NCBI GenBank assembly: GCA_023362775.1
Contig: JALMGJ010000006.1
Location: 18,849,501-18,913,500 of the forward strand
Origin: Charina bottae
Lineage: Eukaryota; Chordata; Lepidosauria; Squamata; Charinaidae
Reading direction: 5' to 3'
DNA: 64,000 nt
Part shown: positions 1 to 11,130 of the stretch, piece after piece
Layout: every line of letters begins with the position of its first letter
Position numbering within the stretch: the stretch's first letter is position 1
Program-made: the position numbers and the translations under genes
Notes under the pieces: generated by a model
The model's database searches: none
Seen by the model: only the letters and a program-made list of their open reading frames with translations
What the model was told of the DNA's origin: nothing

Positions 1-532
1 TCAACTCTCCCCTATAAGAGCAGACCTTCATTAATGTGTATTAAATAAAACTTCATTCAGATCTATTACATCCTTCCCCTCCCACTTCCCTTTTATTTCA
101 GAGAATGTATCTCTTTTTCTTTCATTCATTCCACTTGTATTTCATGTTTCATTTACTCCTCTTACATTTCGAGTCACAATCTTCCATAGGTCACTGACAT
201 TATCAGAGACGCCCATATACAATAACCTTTTCTGCCCATCAGGGCTTTGGCGAACCAAGGCTCACTCTATCTATGAAAATAAAAAAGATATAGCAGCCTA
301 AGTGCCACAGGTACCATGGTAAGGTCAATCGTATCAGTTGGAGCACATTTTGGAGATCATGCCACAAGTGCAACCAAAGTCCAGTTTTATCTAGAACACC
401 TCCATCTACATCTACAACCAACAGTCTTGAATCTATGGGCCACCTTTCAAACTAACATACAGTTGCCCACATCCAACTTGGGAAATATGTGATGTGTACT
501 GTCATATATTTCAGATGCCTGAAATTATCATG
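1..532. other. Unassigned AT-rich DNA
   Basis: I see no supportable gene or repeat boundary. Short open frames here lack any motif I recognise. The stretch could hold decayed repeat sequence. Confidence 0.5.
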
Positions 533-543
533 TCTCAATATGA

Positions 544-760
544 CTTTTTTTTTTTTTTTTACTCCTGGCGACTAACTGGACTAGTCCCTGCAGTTTTCTT
601 GGCAAGGTTTTTCCGGAGTGGTTTGCCATTGCCTCCTTCCTAGGGCTGAGAGAGAGGGACTGGCCCAGGTCACCCAGATGGCTTTGTGCCTAAGGCGGGA
701 CTAGAACTCACAGTCTCCCAGTTTCTTGCCTGGTACCTTTAACCAGTACGCCAAACTTGC
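544..760 (-). mobile_element. tRNA-derived SINE (type A tail), complete with target duplication
   Basis: The copy lies on the minus strand: a T-run at 544-560 is its poly(A) end, and the tRNA-like head is near 720-760. An 11-bp direct repeat, TCTCAATATGA, flanks it at 533-543 and 761-771, so the boundaries are well supported. Its body shares the 'GGGTGACCTGGGCCAGT' segment with other SINEs in the window, but its tail ('actcctggcgactaactgg') matches the copy at 43744. The head is too decayed to be a functional tRNA gene. Confidence 0.8.
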
Positions 761-771
761 TCTCAATATGA

Positions 772-1539
772 AATGTACAATTCTATAAAATTGCACAGCA
801 GTTAAAATAAAGATAAAGTGAAGCCAAGTTTATTCAAAAATTGGTTGGGAAATAAGTTATTTGCATTTCCTGTAAAATCTCCTTTTAGTTAGAAAATTAG
901 GAAATCAGGTTAATTTTGTTTTTATGAAAGAGAAGATAATTCAGATACATTCTCTTCAGCGTGAATAGTAGAATCCAGGAAACAAAAATCCTGCCCAATG
1001 TGCTTTTGCCTTGTAGCTCAGCACATTAAATCGACAACTAATTGATTTAATTTCAAGTTTATTTTGCATTCCATCCTTTTAAGATGAAAAAAGGTCCTTT
1101 ACCATAATATCCATAATAACCATAATATCCATTTATCTCATTTTACCACTCCTAGGAATTCCAACTGGGGTTGAATTTAACCCAGTTCATAGTTCAGAGA
1201 CCTTTCAAATATTACCCAGATATGAATCAAAGAGCTCTTTTCATTCATCATTCTTCTGCGTGCCACTAAATGCCATCTTTAAAACATTTAATTTTATGTG
1301 ACTTGAGTTCTGTTTCTCTCTCCATCCCAGGTGGCTGCTAGGTATTTTTTAAAGTGACAGCTCTCTATAGCCTCTCAGACACATCTAAAATTAATTATTC
1401 TTAGTGCTGCTTCTTAATTGACTGATATGCTGAAGTATCCCACTGCATGCATTCAAGAGCACTTTAAAGAGTGACATCTGAGAACTACCTATAATCGTAC
1501 TTTGGAAAAAGATTAGAGTTCCAGATCTGGCCTGCAGTA
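772..1539. other. Unassigned AT-rich DNA
   Basis: No coding signal or repeat boundary is visible in this stretch. Confidence 0.5.
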
Positions 1540-1547
1540 CTCTAGAT

Positions 1548-1672
1548 TAGTGTTTCTCAACCTTGGCAACTTTAACAAGTGTGGACTTCAATTCCCAGAA
1601 TTCCCCAGCCAGCATGGGAATTCTGGGAGGAAGTCCACAACATCTTAAAGTTGCTAAGGTTGAGAAGCACTG
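1548..1672. mobile_element. hAT-type palindromic MITE (TAGTGTTTCTCAACC family)
   Basis: The element is nearly a perfect palindrome, running from AGTGTTTCTCAACCTTGGC to GGTTGAGAAGCACTG. A perfect 8-bp direct repeat, CTCTAGAT, flanks it at 1540-1547 and 1673-1680. An 8-bp duplication together with CAGTG/CACTG-type ends is the hallmark of hAT transposition. It has no coding capacity, so it is non-autonomous. Four further near-complete copies and one half copy occur in this window. Confidence 0.85.
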
Positions 1673-1680
1673 CTCTAGAT

Positions 1681-2943
1681 GACCAGCAAATATAGCTTTA
1701 TTTTTCTCTTTTTTTGTTGCCAATCATTGTTCAGATATTTGTAGCCCAGACTTGGTCGGTGTGATTAGATGTATTATGCAATTGTACCACTCAAGACTAT
1801 GGGACTCAGAATTTGGGTGGTTTTTCCCAATAAGGGGCTCACATTCGCAAACAATGGCAGAAATCAAAACATCACTGCAAAATGACTCAGTCAACAAGGG
1901 AAACAACAAAGAAATAAGTGAAATGAGACATATGCAATATTCTCATTCCATCTCATATTCATTGTTGGTAAAATCAAGATAATAACTGCTTTCTGGCCTT
2001 AAGCTAAATTAGCCTTCTCTAATGTGTTCTCCAGAGATGTTAGCATAGCACCTCTCAGAATCCCAATCCAGGGTGACTGGCTCTGTGGGTGTGAATTTAT
2101 AGTTGTAATATTCCTGGAAGGCATCAGTTGGAGAAGGCTGTGCTAAACTGGTTTCTTTCCAAATATGAGTAAGTCAAGCTTTCTCCTAGAGGCCTAAACT
2201 CCCTTTCCTGTCTTCTTCACTGCTATCGGACAACTGGAATTTAGAAGCCTCCTTTCCATTTGCCCTACTATCTGAACTGATAAATAATTGTTAATATTAA
2301 TTAAGTAAAGTCAAATCAGCAGCTTCAAATTATGTCTTCTTAAATTCATTTGTGCAAAAACAAAACAGAGAAAAATTGTTAATCCTAACCATAGTTCCGG
2401 GTTCAGATGGCGCAGTAAAAGGTTAATGGGAAATTTCTGAACGTTTTCCGAAGCTGCATATGAGCTGTGGAAATTATATTGTGATTCTGCTTGTCAGTCT
2501 CAGAACTTCTAGCTTTTTCAGGACAATCAAATGTTAGGAACTGTAGCTAGATGGTTTGCCTCAGAAAGAAAACTAGTACCTAAGAACTGACATGTGTTCT
2601 GGCTTCATGATCATCTGTATTATGCTGGGCTTCATGGGGAATAAAAGTGGGATTTTTCTCCCCACAAATCATTTCATTTCATGGCCATATAAATCTGTGG
2701 CAATCATCAAATGCTCGTAAATAAATATTACAGAACCACATATTATTATTATTCTTTGCCATGTTGAGAGTCACATGCAGGAATTCTGGAACCAAAATTG
2801 ATGCTGGGTGATAAAAAGGAAAAAGTGGCTTCATTCAGATGTCATACCAAACCAGAGTTTGGCAAGCCAAGAGCTGTCCCCTTAGGGTGGCATTTGTGTC
2901 ATTAGCAGGTGTGTTGGTTTCTTTCTTTAATGAAAGGCAACTG
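1681..2943. other. Unassigned DNA
   Basis: This is moderately AT-rich sequence with short open frames only (the longest starts near 1752). No motif, splice-bounded exon or repeat family could be supported. Confidence 0.5.
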
Positions 2944-2953
2944 TAGTGGGGGA

Positions 2954-3270
2954 TGGGCACGATGGCTCAGAGGTTAAGATGCCAGGCTTGTCGATCGGAA
3001 GGTCAGCGGTTCAAGACCCGAGCGCCGCGTGACGGAGTGAGCTCCCGCACTCGCCCCAGCTCTTGCCAACCTAGCAATTCGAAAGCATGCAAGTAGATAA
3101 ATAGGTACCACTTCCGTGGGATGGTAACAGTGTTCTGCGCGTGTCATGCCGGTCACATGACCGCGGAAGCATCTTCGGACAGCGCTGGCTCTTTGGCTAA
3201 GAAACGGAGATGAGCACCGCCCCCTAGAGTCGGACACGACTGTGCAGGGGAAACCTTTACCTTTTCACTA
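2954..3270 (+). mobile_element. Sauria-type tRNA-derived SINE with target duplication
   Basis: The head carries recognisable RNA polymerase III boxes: an A-box-like 'TGGCTCAGAGGTTAAG' and a B-box-like 'GGTTCAAGACCCG'. The 3' part ends in 'agagtcggacacgactgt', which matches the 3' end of the BovB elements in this window, as is known for Sauria SINEs, which are thought to be mobilised by BovB. A 10-bp direct repeat, TAGTGGGGGA, flanks it at 2944-2953 and 3271-3280. Two more copies start near 6855 and 7388. Confidence 0.85.
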
Positions 3271-3280
3271 TAGTGGGGGA

Positions 3281-3852
3281 CAAATCGGACAGGGAGCACA
3301 AGAGCCAAGTTCTTGCATTTCTCCCAGTATCAGATCAGATATGCAGCTGTAAATATGGGGACTCCAGTATTCATGAACCTGTCTTCTATGAACTTGTTTA
3401 ATGAGTTGTGAAAAATAACACTGGAAAGGGAATGATACGCTTTTCTTAGGGGGTTCAGAGAGCTAGCTGGGTAGACGTAATGGATATCATTACCTAGAAC
3501 AAATCTTTTCCCATCCTGATGTTGATGCTGAGCTGCTATATCTTCTTCTGTATGTCTGTGTGAGTGGTAGGGAATTTCTTTGTCAGTGAGACTGAGATCA
3601 CCCCCATATCTTGGGAAGTATGTTTATTTTATTTGTAGTCAAAGCACTGGGTGGCTCAAGACATTTTGTTCTATGGGCCTGCTTCCAGGATTTACAGTAT
3701 GCTAGGAATATTTTTCATGGTGAAAGGAACAATTTGACAGTAAATAGTCATTTCACTACAGCAATGTCTCAAATGCTACACTGTAGTTACAGAAACACTG
3801 GAACATGCATCAGCAACATCACGTGAAGCCTCTACTATCAGACCATTGAAGA
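3281..3852. other. Unassigned DNA
   Basis: There is no feature beyond a short open frame (3611-3826) that has no recognisable motif. Confidence 0.45.
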
Positions 3853-3997
3853 TAATGCTCATCCGTTTGGTCTAGTGGTTAAGGCAACGGGCTAGAAACG
3901 AGGAGACTGAGAGTTCTAGTCCCGCCTTAGGCCTGAAAGCCGGCTGGGTGACCTTGGGCCAATCATTCTCTCTCTCAGCCCTAGGAAGGAGCCAATG

Positions 3998-4895
3998 TAG
4001 GCTGACCATATTTCCTTCAGACAAAAATGGGACTTTTGGGATGGCAAAACGGGACAGGGTCTTATGCCACCATGCCGGCCTCCAAACCCCGCCCCCCAGT
4101 CCACGCAATTGGCTCCCACCTGCAAACCCCACCCCCGCCCCACACGATTGGCTCCCGCCTGCAAACCCCACCCCCATCAGCGTGATTGGCTCGGATTTTA
4201 ATTTTTTCTTTTCGATTTTTAACGGGTTTTTTTTTTCTTCCACCAGTAAATGGTGCGGCAGAGCTGGTGTGTTTGGGGGAGGCCGGAGTACACACACTGT
4301 GCACACAGCACCATCATCGGCCAGGGAACAAGGGGCGGGGATGGAGGGGATGGAGGCCCACCACTGCCCCATCCCCCTCGGGCTTGACCGAAGGAGGGAG
4401 GAGAGTCACTGCTGCTGCCACCGCCGCAGAGCAGGAGAAGCAGGAGGAGCCGGCTGCGCTTGGCTGGTTCAGCCACACCACTCCGCCCCTTGCTGCCCGC
4501 TGAAGCTCCCCAGGGTGGCCGGCTCCTGCTTCTCCTGCTCGGCGGCCTGACAACTCTCCTCCCTTGGCAAAGCCCGATCAGATGCACATACACACACTCA
4601 CACACTCACAGGACAGACTGCCCTCGGCAGGAGCCGGCCACGCTGGGTGGCTTCAGCCACACCACTCTGCCCCTTGCCACCCGCTGAAGCCCCCCAGCAT
4701 GGCCAGCTCCTGCCAGGGCAGTCTGTCCTGTGAGAGTGTGTGTGTGTGTGCATCTGATCGGGCTTGGCCGAGGGAGGAGAGTTCTCGACCACTCCGCCCC
4801 TTGCTGCCCGCAGAAGCTCCCCAGGGTGGCCGGCTCCTGCTTCTCCTGCTCGGCGGCCCGACAACTCTCCTCCCTTGGGCAAGCCCGATCAGATG

Positions 4896-4927
<32 letters not shown>

Positions 4928-5068
4928 TGCACGAACCCCACACCCTCTTTCTCCAGCCTCCCCATGACCAAATGCACCCGCACCTGTTGCAGGGAGGCTG
5001 GAGAAAGAGGGTGTGGGGTTCGTGCATGTGTCTGTGTGCGCGCGCGATTACGCTGAGCAAGTAATCTG

Positions 5069-5112
<44 letters not shown>

Positions 5113-5439
5113 CTTTCCACAACCTTCCCCTGGCCTCACCACTGCTGGGCAGACAATCTCAGGATCAGGTAAGGAGGCAGGAACCTGGACTGTGGTGCTG
5201 TGTCTGCTGCTGGGCTCGCACGTGGCAACTGGGCTTCCAGTTGCCGTGCTGATAGGGCCTCTTCCGGGCTGCCTCCAATGGCAAGTCCGACTCCAGTCCT
5301 CCTTCCTGTCTTCCTGTCCTCCTTCCCACCGGGTTTAAAAAAGGGACAAAATTGAGATTTTGATCAAAACGACGGGACGGTTGAAAAATGCTAAGATAAC
5401 GGGACTGTCCCGTTCAAAACGGGACGTATGGTCACCCTA
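3998..5439. mobile_element. 1.44-kb non-autonomous hAT-type element nested in a SINE
   Basis: The ends are TAGGCTGACCATATTTCC and GGGACGTATGGTCACCCTA, which are imperfect terminal inverted repeats. A perfect 8-bp duplication, AGCCAATG, flanks the element (3990-3997 and 5440-5447). It interrupts the SINE precisely, so removing one repeat restores the SINE. The interior is GC-rich and contains CA runs (about 4897-4922 and 5071-5109), several large foldbacks, and repeated 'attggctcc' boxes. Open frames on both strands here are low-complexity by-products; there is no transposase. Confidence 0.85.
4924..5030. repeat. 38-bp perfect inverted repeat inside the hAT-type element
   Basis: Arms at 4924-4961 and 4993-5030 are exact reverse complements, beginning CACATGCACGAACC, with a 31-bp loop. 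They would form a strong hairpin. Similar but less perfect foldbacks occupy about 4600-4740 of the same element. Confidence 0.9.
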
Positions 5440-5663
5440 AGCCAATGGGAAACCAGGAGACTAAGAGTTCTAGTCCCGCCTGAGGCATGAAAGCCGGCTG
5501 GGTGACCTTGGGCCGGTCTCTCTCTCTCAGCCCAACTCACCTCACAGGGTTGTTGTGTGGAAAATAGGAGGAGGAAGGAGTATTTGGTATGTTCGCCACC
5601 TTGAGTTATTTATAAAAATAATATAAGCGGGATAGAAAATAAATAAAAATAAATAAAATATCT

Positions 5664-6852
5664 TTGTTAATAAACTTTATAGGATGCTTTTCTACCAAAC
5701 AAATGCCTTGCAAGGTGATTTAACAAAATATAATATAAATATATTTTATTTCATTTTTAACCAATCCAACAACATTAAAAAAGTGACACCCAGGATAAAA
5801 ATTAGCAAGTTATTAATTTTTTTTAAAAAAAAGGAGCATTGAGGAATTCAACAAACTTTACCAAACTGCAGGCAAATCAAGCAAATGTAGATGTTGTATA
5901 TGTCGTAGATGAAGAAGAATGGAACACAACCCTGAGAAGGAAAGTGGCTAGATTTATTAATACAATGATTGTTGGGTTCCAGCTTTGAGAAAAAGAGAAA
6001 CAGAGAACAACAGAGTAGAGGAAAAATAGACCAGAAATAAATGCCTTGTGGATTCAACCCTAACATATAAAATAAAATATAACAGCTACTAGAAATACTA
6101 CTCAACAGAACAGACTTTGCCAGGGGGTAATCCATGGGTGGGAAACTGACAATGCCAGATGAAATTCCTTTTTTTGTTTTCGGTATCCTAACGCCAAGCC
6201 CTCTAGGATTGTCCTGTCAAAATTCAGCAGTCCAATTTCCCCTCATTTCTGGGGGAGAAACAAAAGAACCGCAAAGGGCTTGAGTCAGTGGGTGGGAACC
6301 TAGAATTCTCCCAAAGAAAAAACATCCAGCAAAATAGCTCCATCTATTTTTGTGATGGGATCATTCCACCCTTTGTTTCTCATGGCTTCCAATACGTGAT
6401 AGTCTTTTTTAAATGCAGCACGGTTGCCTGGGCTGATCATAGAGCCTGGCAGATACCCCCTCCAGCAAGGAAAGGAAGCCCTCTTGCAGTTAAATACAGG
6501 TCTAAATTTTGCAGTAGATCCAGTTCATATAACTTCAATTTTTAAAGTAGCAGGTGGACACTAGCCTAGCTTTCTCCAGATACATCAAACATTCTCTGTC
6601 ATCGGAGTGAGTCATCCAAGTGAACAGCTACAGAGGACCTGGCAAAGGAAGGCTACTGCACTGCTTTGTACAATTTCAGTTTGGTGGCCCAAAAATTAAT
6701 AAATGGCAATGAATACATAGTAAGAATGTGGTTACCTCACTTGTGCTGATGATAAACTTTTTAAATACGTTTGTATCATGGATCATTTTGCAAATGTCAT
6801 GCTGAATCTGATAGAGTAAATCTAGTTTAGTTAACAGCAGGGTGAAATTTAA
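5664..6852. other. Unassigned DNA
   Basis: AT-rich sequence with minor open frames only (for example 5848-6135 minus), none with a recognisable motif. Confidence 0.45.
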
Positions 6853-6854
6853 GC

Positions 6855-7190
6855 TAGGGGTGTGGTGCCTCAGTGGGTAAGATGCCAGGCTTGTCGATCG
6901 GAAGATTGCAAGTTCGGAGGTTCGAATCCCTAGCCCCACGTGACGGAGTGAGCTCCTGCACTAGCCCCAGCTCTTGCCAACCTAGCAATTCGAAAGCATG
7001 CAAATGCAAGTAGATGAATAGGTACCACTTCGGTGGGTAGGTAACAGCATTCCGCGTGCGTCATGCGGCCACATGACCGTGGAAGCGTCTTCGGACAGCG
7101 CTGGCTCTTCGGTTAAGAAACGGATATGAGCACTGGCCCCTAGAGTTGGACACGACTGCACAAATGTGCAGGGGGAACCTTTACCATTTT
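6855..7190 (+). mobile_element. Sauria-type SINE, second copy
   Basis: It is strongly similar to the copy at 2954: the 'ggcttgtcgatcggaag' head, the 'ttcggacagcgctggctctt' middle and the 'gagttggacacgactgcac' tail, ending in 'ggaacctttacc'. The B-box-like sequence is GGTTCGAATCCC. I could not fix the target duplication, so the ends are approximate. Confidence 0.8.
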
Positions 7191-7387
7191 ATATTACCTG
7201 GATAGTTGTGTGGAGAGGGAGTATCTGGTCCAGGATCACCCTTTGAAATGTGTAGCCAGCTGAAGATCTGAACCTGCATTTTTCAGTTCTGGTCTAAGTA
7301 TTCCCAGTACGCTGAATCTCTACCCAACCAAGTTAGGGATGGATCATCATGGAGAAGGTCTGTTTATGTGGTCACTAAGAGTTGAAT

Positions 7388-7722
7388 TGGGGGCATGGTG
7401 GCTCAGCGGGTAAGACGCCCGGCTTGTCGATCGGAAGATTGCAAGTTCGGAGGTTCGAATCCCTAGTCCCACGTGACGGAGTGAGCTCCCGCACTAGCCC
7501 CAGTTCTTGCCAACCTAGCAATTTGAAAGCATGCAAATGCAAGTAGATGAATAGGTACCACTGCGGTGGGTAGGTAACAGCGTTCCGTGCTTGTCATGCC
7601 GGCCACATGACCGCAGAAGCATCTTCTGACAACGCTGGCTCTTCGACTAACAAACGGAGATGAGCACCGCCCCCTAGAGTCAGACACAACTGTGCAGGGG
7701 AAAACCTTTACCTTTTTAACTT
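7388..7722 (+). mobile_element. Sauria-type SINE, third copy
   Basis: It is collinear with the copies at 2954 and 6855. It has a well-preserved B-box-like GGTTCGAATCCC and ends in 'aaaacctttaccttttta'. It lies in the same orientation, about 200 bp from the previous copy. Ends are approximate. Confidence 0.82.
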
Positions 7723-7904
7723 TATCTATCTGGGCACACAAGATGGGCTTTAAAGTGTAGCAAATCAGTGTATAACTCTACCCATATCAAACTATATTCT
7801 AGGGTTCTACATAGATCATACTTCATCCTTTGATTGCATTCATACATCTAACAATGAGAATACCCTCACCTGCATATTCTTACATTTATTTCTATTCTGA
7901 TTAT

Positions 7905-8150
7905 TTAGTTATTTATTTATTATTTCAATTTATAGAGCTGCCCATCTCAAATGTATGATTCTGGGCAGCTTACAGTAATAAAACACAATACAAAAAACAA
8001 CAACAATACAAAAATAGGTATAAAAACAACATAAAACCCCTATAAAAAACCATGCAACACCGTCCATAGCCCAGGTACAACAAAACCCATCAACAATAAT
8101 CCACACAGCCACTGTACAGGCTGTAGCACACACACATCGTCTTGCCCTAT
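7905..8150 (-). mobile_element. L2-clade LINE 3'-end fragment
   Basis: The segment 'atttcaatttatagagctg' followed by 'cccatctc' and 'ctgggcagcttacagtaata' matches, in order and orientation, the 3' UTR of the large L2-clade element at 35220-35340. It is a 5'-truncated copy, with its tail at the left end. No coding sequence remains. The rightward boundary is uncertain. Confidence 0.6.
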
Positions 8151-9030
8151 TATGGATGCTCCCTGTAATTCAAGTGTTACGTTTTTCTCTTTCTAGCAAA
8201 GACGCATGCGTACCTACTGTACATACCTTCATAATAATACATACATCTTTGGTGCATGAACTCTTTCTGTGCTAATGCACTAATCAATCTGGTACTCTTT
8301 GCAATCTGTAAGAATGGGGGAAAGGTCACATTTTAATTGTGAATGTGACCGAAGGGGGAAATTATTAAATACGTAGGGAATATTCATTCTTATTACATTT
8401 AATTTAAATTAAATCATATTTCATATTTTGACCCGAAAAACCATTTGCGGTATTTTGTGGAAGAGCCCTGCTTTAGTTATTTCTGGACTTCCCAGCCATA
8501 TGCTCTGGGCTTCATGTTTTCCTCTTAATGTAGAAACTTCCACTTTTAATTTCTGACATTTCCATTCAAGTGGCAGAATCAGGAAAGTTTTCTATATGGG
8601 ATTTTAGAAAGCCACAGTTGGCTCAGTGGAAAATAGAATGTGGACTTGGTCAAACGATATTTTTATCACTACAAAGCAGCCTCTTATGTTCCTAACATGT
8701 ATTTTATAGCTATAGAGTAGAAAGCATGTTTATTAAATTATTAATTCTGTTTTAACACGATGCGGATCGGATTCTTGAATCCATCTCTGCAGGATTCCAG
8801 CTGCAGGTGACCTTCCATTATTTGGGAATGCAGCCAGCTTGGGGGGTGCTGTGGTGACGGTGGGAGAGAGAAATACAAATATTTATTTTGTGTTTCATAA
8901 TTTATTTGTCTTCTACAGGTGTTAATTCTTCCTTCTCTCTGCAGGGATTGATGATGTGGGATTCTTGCCCCACCTACCAATCTTTTCAGTAATTACTATT
9001 AAACTTCTGATTTCCAGTATTCCTCTGATA
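8151..9030. other. Unassigned DNA
   Basis: AT-rich sequence with no supportable gene or repeat. Confidence 0.45.
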
Positions 9031-9038
9031 CCCTAGAT

Positions 9039-9217
9039 CAGTGTTTCTCAACTGTGGCAACTTTCAGTTGTGTGGACTTCAACTCCCAGAATTCCCCAGC
9101 CAGCAGGAGGGAGCCAATCGCGCGGACCGGGGGCAGGGATCCCTGACTTTTTCATGAATACGGAATATTACATAAGACCCCGTCCCGTTTTTGTCTGAAG
9201 GAAATATGGTCAGCCTA
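9039..9217. mobile_element. Chimeric or truncated hAT-type element
   Basis: The left half (9039 to about 9110) is the left arm of the CAGTGTTTCTCAAC palindromic MITE. The right half (about 9112-9217) reads, on the minus strand, as the left end of the 1.44-kb hAT-type family (TAGGCTGACCATATTTCC). No matching 8-bp duplication flanks the pair. It is therefore either two truncated elements joined by deletion or a recombinant. Confidence 0.6.
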
Positions 9218-9278
9218 ATAAAGAGGTGACTTCCGACTTTTAACAACAAGAATATACAGCAATTTCCATAATCAATCC

Positions 9279-9350
9279 CTTACTCTATATCAAATCCCTT
9301 ACTCTATATCAAATCCCTTACTCTATATCAAATCCCTTACTCTATATCAA
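9279..9350. repeat. 19-bp tandem repeat
   Basis: The unit TCAAATCCCTTACTCTATA is repeated about 3.7 times with almost no divergence. It is a small minisatellite without obvious function. Confidence 0.9.
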
Positions 9351-9385
9351 ACCAAAATAACATTATTTCTATTAATCATTCCATT

Positions 9386-10253
9386 TTGTTGTTGTTGTTC
9401 AGTCGTTCAGTCGTGTCTGACTCTTCGTGACCTCATGGACCATAGCACGCCAGGCCTTCCTGTCCTCCACTGTCTCTCGGAGTTTACTCAAATTCATGTT
9501 CATTACATCGGTGATGCTATCTAACCATCTCATCCTCTGCCGTCCCTTTCTCCTTTTGCCCTCAGTCTTTCCCAGCATCAGGGTCTTTTCCAGTGAGTCC
9601 TCTCTTCTCATTAGGTGGCCAAAGTATTTGAGCTTCAGCTTCAGCATCTGTCCTTCCAATGAGCAGTCAGGGTTGATTTCCTTTAGGATTGACTGGTTTG
9701 ACCTCCTTGCAGTCCAAGGGACTCTCAAGAGTCTTCTCCAGCACCACAGCTCGAAAGCATCAATTCTTCGGCGCTCAGCCTTCCTTATGGTCCAACTCTC
9801 ACAGCCATACATTGCTACTGGAAAAACCATAGCTTTAACTATACGGACCTTTGTCGACAAGGTGATGTCTCTGCTTTTTAATATGCTGTCTAGGTTTGCC
9901 ATAGCTTTCCTTCCAAGGAGCAAGCGTCTTTTAATTTCATGGCTGCAGTCACCGTCTGCGGTGATCTTGGAGCCCAAGAAAATAAAATCTGTCACTGCTT
10001 CCATTTCTTCCCCTTCTATTTGCCAGGAAGTGATGGGACCAGATGCCATGATCTGGGTTTTTTTAATGTTGAGTTTCAAGCCAGCTTTTGCACTCTCCTC
10101 TTTCACCCTCATCAAGAGGCTCTTTAGTTCCTCTTCACTTTCTGCCATTAGGGTGGTATCGTCTGCATATCTGAGGTTGTTGATATTTTTCCTGGCAATC
10201 TTAACTCCGGCTTGTGATTCATCCAGCCCGGCATTTCTCATGATGTACTCTGC
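9386..10253 (-). mobile_element. BovB (RTE-clade) LINE, 5'-truncated, with open 280-codon frame
   Basis: The minus strand is open from 10241 to 9399 for 280 codons. The protein begins just upstream of the reverse-transcriptase catalytic box YADD (residues 25-28) and includes the conserved stretches GCESWTIRKAERR and WCWRRLLRVPWTARRSNQ, followed by the usual C-terminal end. This is the C-terminal quarter of the BovB ORF2 polyprotein, which reverse-transcribes its own RNA at a nicked target. The 3' end is the tail 'cgactgaacaacaacaa' (read on the minus strand, near 9386-9405). The endonuclease and most of the polymerase are missing, so this copy is dead. No clear target duplication was found. 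The lack of stop codons suggests a fairly recent insertion. Confidence 0.88.
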
Positions 10254-10629
10254 ATTAGCACATTATAAATACAATTTATACACTAAATACAATTGCTCCC
10301 TCCCCTTATATTAAAAAAAGGAAAAATATAAACCTCCTAATCAAGTTCCCCCCAAAAACAATATTTATTTAATTATTTCCTTCCTACCACTATTCTATAC
10401 ATTTCTGTCTGTTATAATAAAGATCAAACTAAAAGGCATATAAATTGTCTGCTCTTATAATTAATAATACTGCAATTATAACAATCATATTAAACCTAAA
10501 ACTAAACCCAAAACCAACCATTTATTGTTATACCTTATTAATCTTAATCCAAATCATTATAAAGAAATGAAGTCAAACAAGCCCTAAAAGCAATCCAGAT
10601 GAACCTTCTTAAACCCTTATCCCACTTCA

Positions 10630-11113
10630 TTTTGTATTTTTATAAAATTTGTGATCAGAGTTATGGAAAAACCAAGAGATAAGTTTGTAGCAAAAATGTT
10701 GCTTTATTTAAAAACAAAAACAGGAACAAACCTTGAATCTTCTTCTTTAGCCAAAGCATGGCATGGTTGATTAGCATAGCCATTTACATTTTGAGAGCAG
10801 AGAGCAGAGTGCAGAGAGCGAACAAAGGACAAAAGGCATTTACATTTTTAAACCTTAACTTGATCAGTATCTGAGTGGACAGGATCCAGCATGTGACCAA
10901 AACACCTAGGCAACAGATTCCCAATATGGGCAAAGCTCTAACAGCTAATTCTGATTGGTCAGAACTCACAGACTGGCCGGCACCTGGGCAAATTAACATT
11001 CCTGAGTGGGGGTGAACATGTGCTCCTGAGCCCAAACAGGAAAAAAGTTTTTGAGGCCTGGCTTTTTAAAAACTCAGCCACATATTCTACAGACATAAAA
11101 AATATACGCAACA
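10630..11113 (-). repeat. Copia 3' LTR
   Basis: This is the downstream LTR in element orientation. On the minus strand it starts TGTTGCGTATA and ends in ATACAAAA. A polyadenylation signal AATAAA (read on minus) is at 10703-10708. It is identical to the other LTR except for C at 11107 against T at 15700. The 83-codon open frame within it also occurs in the other LTR and is not considered a gene. Confidence 0.95.
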
Positions 11114-11130
11114 CTCCCCTTTTTTTATGA
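11114..11130 (-). other. Polypurine tract of the copia element
   Basis: Read on the minus strand, the bases immediately before the 3' LTR are AAAAAAAGGGGAG. This is the purine run expected to prime plus-strand DNA synthesis. It abuts the LTR start TGTTGC and lies directly after the gag-pol stop codon. Confidence 0.85.

Larger units (their letters stand above)
3855..5660 (+). mobile_element. Dimeric tRNA-derived SINE (type B), split by a hAT-type insertion
   Basis: The first monomer starts at 'ggtctagtggttaaggcaac' and runs to 3997. The second resumes at 5440 and ends with the type B tail ('gccaccttgagttatttat' and an A-rich run near 5660). The head segment is present twice, joined at AAACCA (5450-5455). 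That is the junction seen in the tetrameric copy at 40674, so this copy was a dimer before the hAT element landed in it. The tail resembles the L2 3' end in layout, but I cannot prove homology by eye. Confidence 0.75.

Noticed and set aside
2954..3060. tRNA gene in the SINE head (also at 6855, 7388 and 62005)
   Set aside because: A- and B-box-like sequences are present but the cloverleaf arms do not pair properly and LINE-like tails follow; these are SINE heads.
4062..5252. Many overlapping open frames on both strands
   Set aside because: They are GC-rich or CA-repeat shadows within a hAT-type element that has exact 8-bp target duplications; no transposase motif is present.
9279..9350. Regular short repeats that might look like a CRISPR array
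   Set aside because: The 19-bp units are directly contiguous with no spacers, and the context is a vertebrate repeat landscape without cas genes.
9427..10314. 295-codon plus-strand frame
   Set aside because: It is the antisense shadow of the BovB coding strand, whose conserved YADD and zinc-binding-type motifs lie on the minus strand.
10784..11035. 83-codon frame present twice (also at 15377-15628)
   Set aside because: It lies inside each copia LTR; it is duplicated because LTRs are direct repeats, and no motif supports translation.
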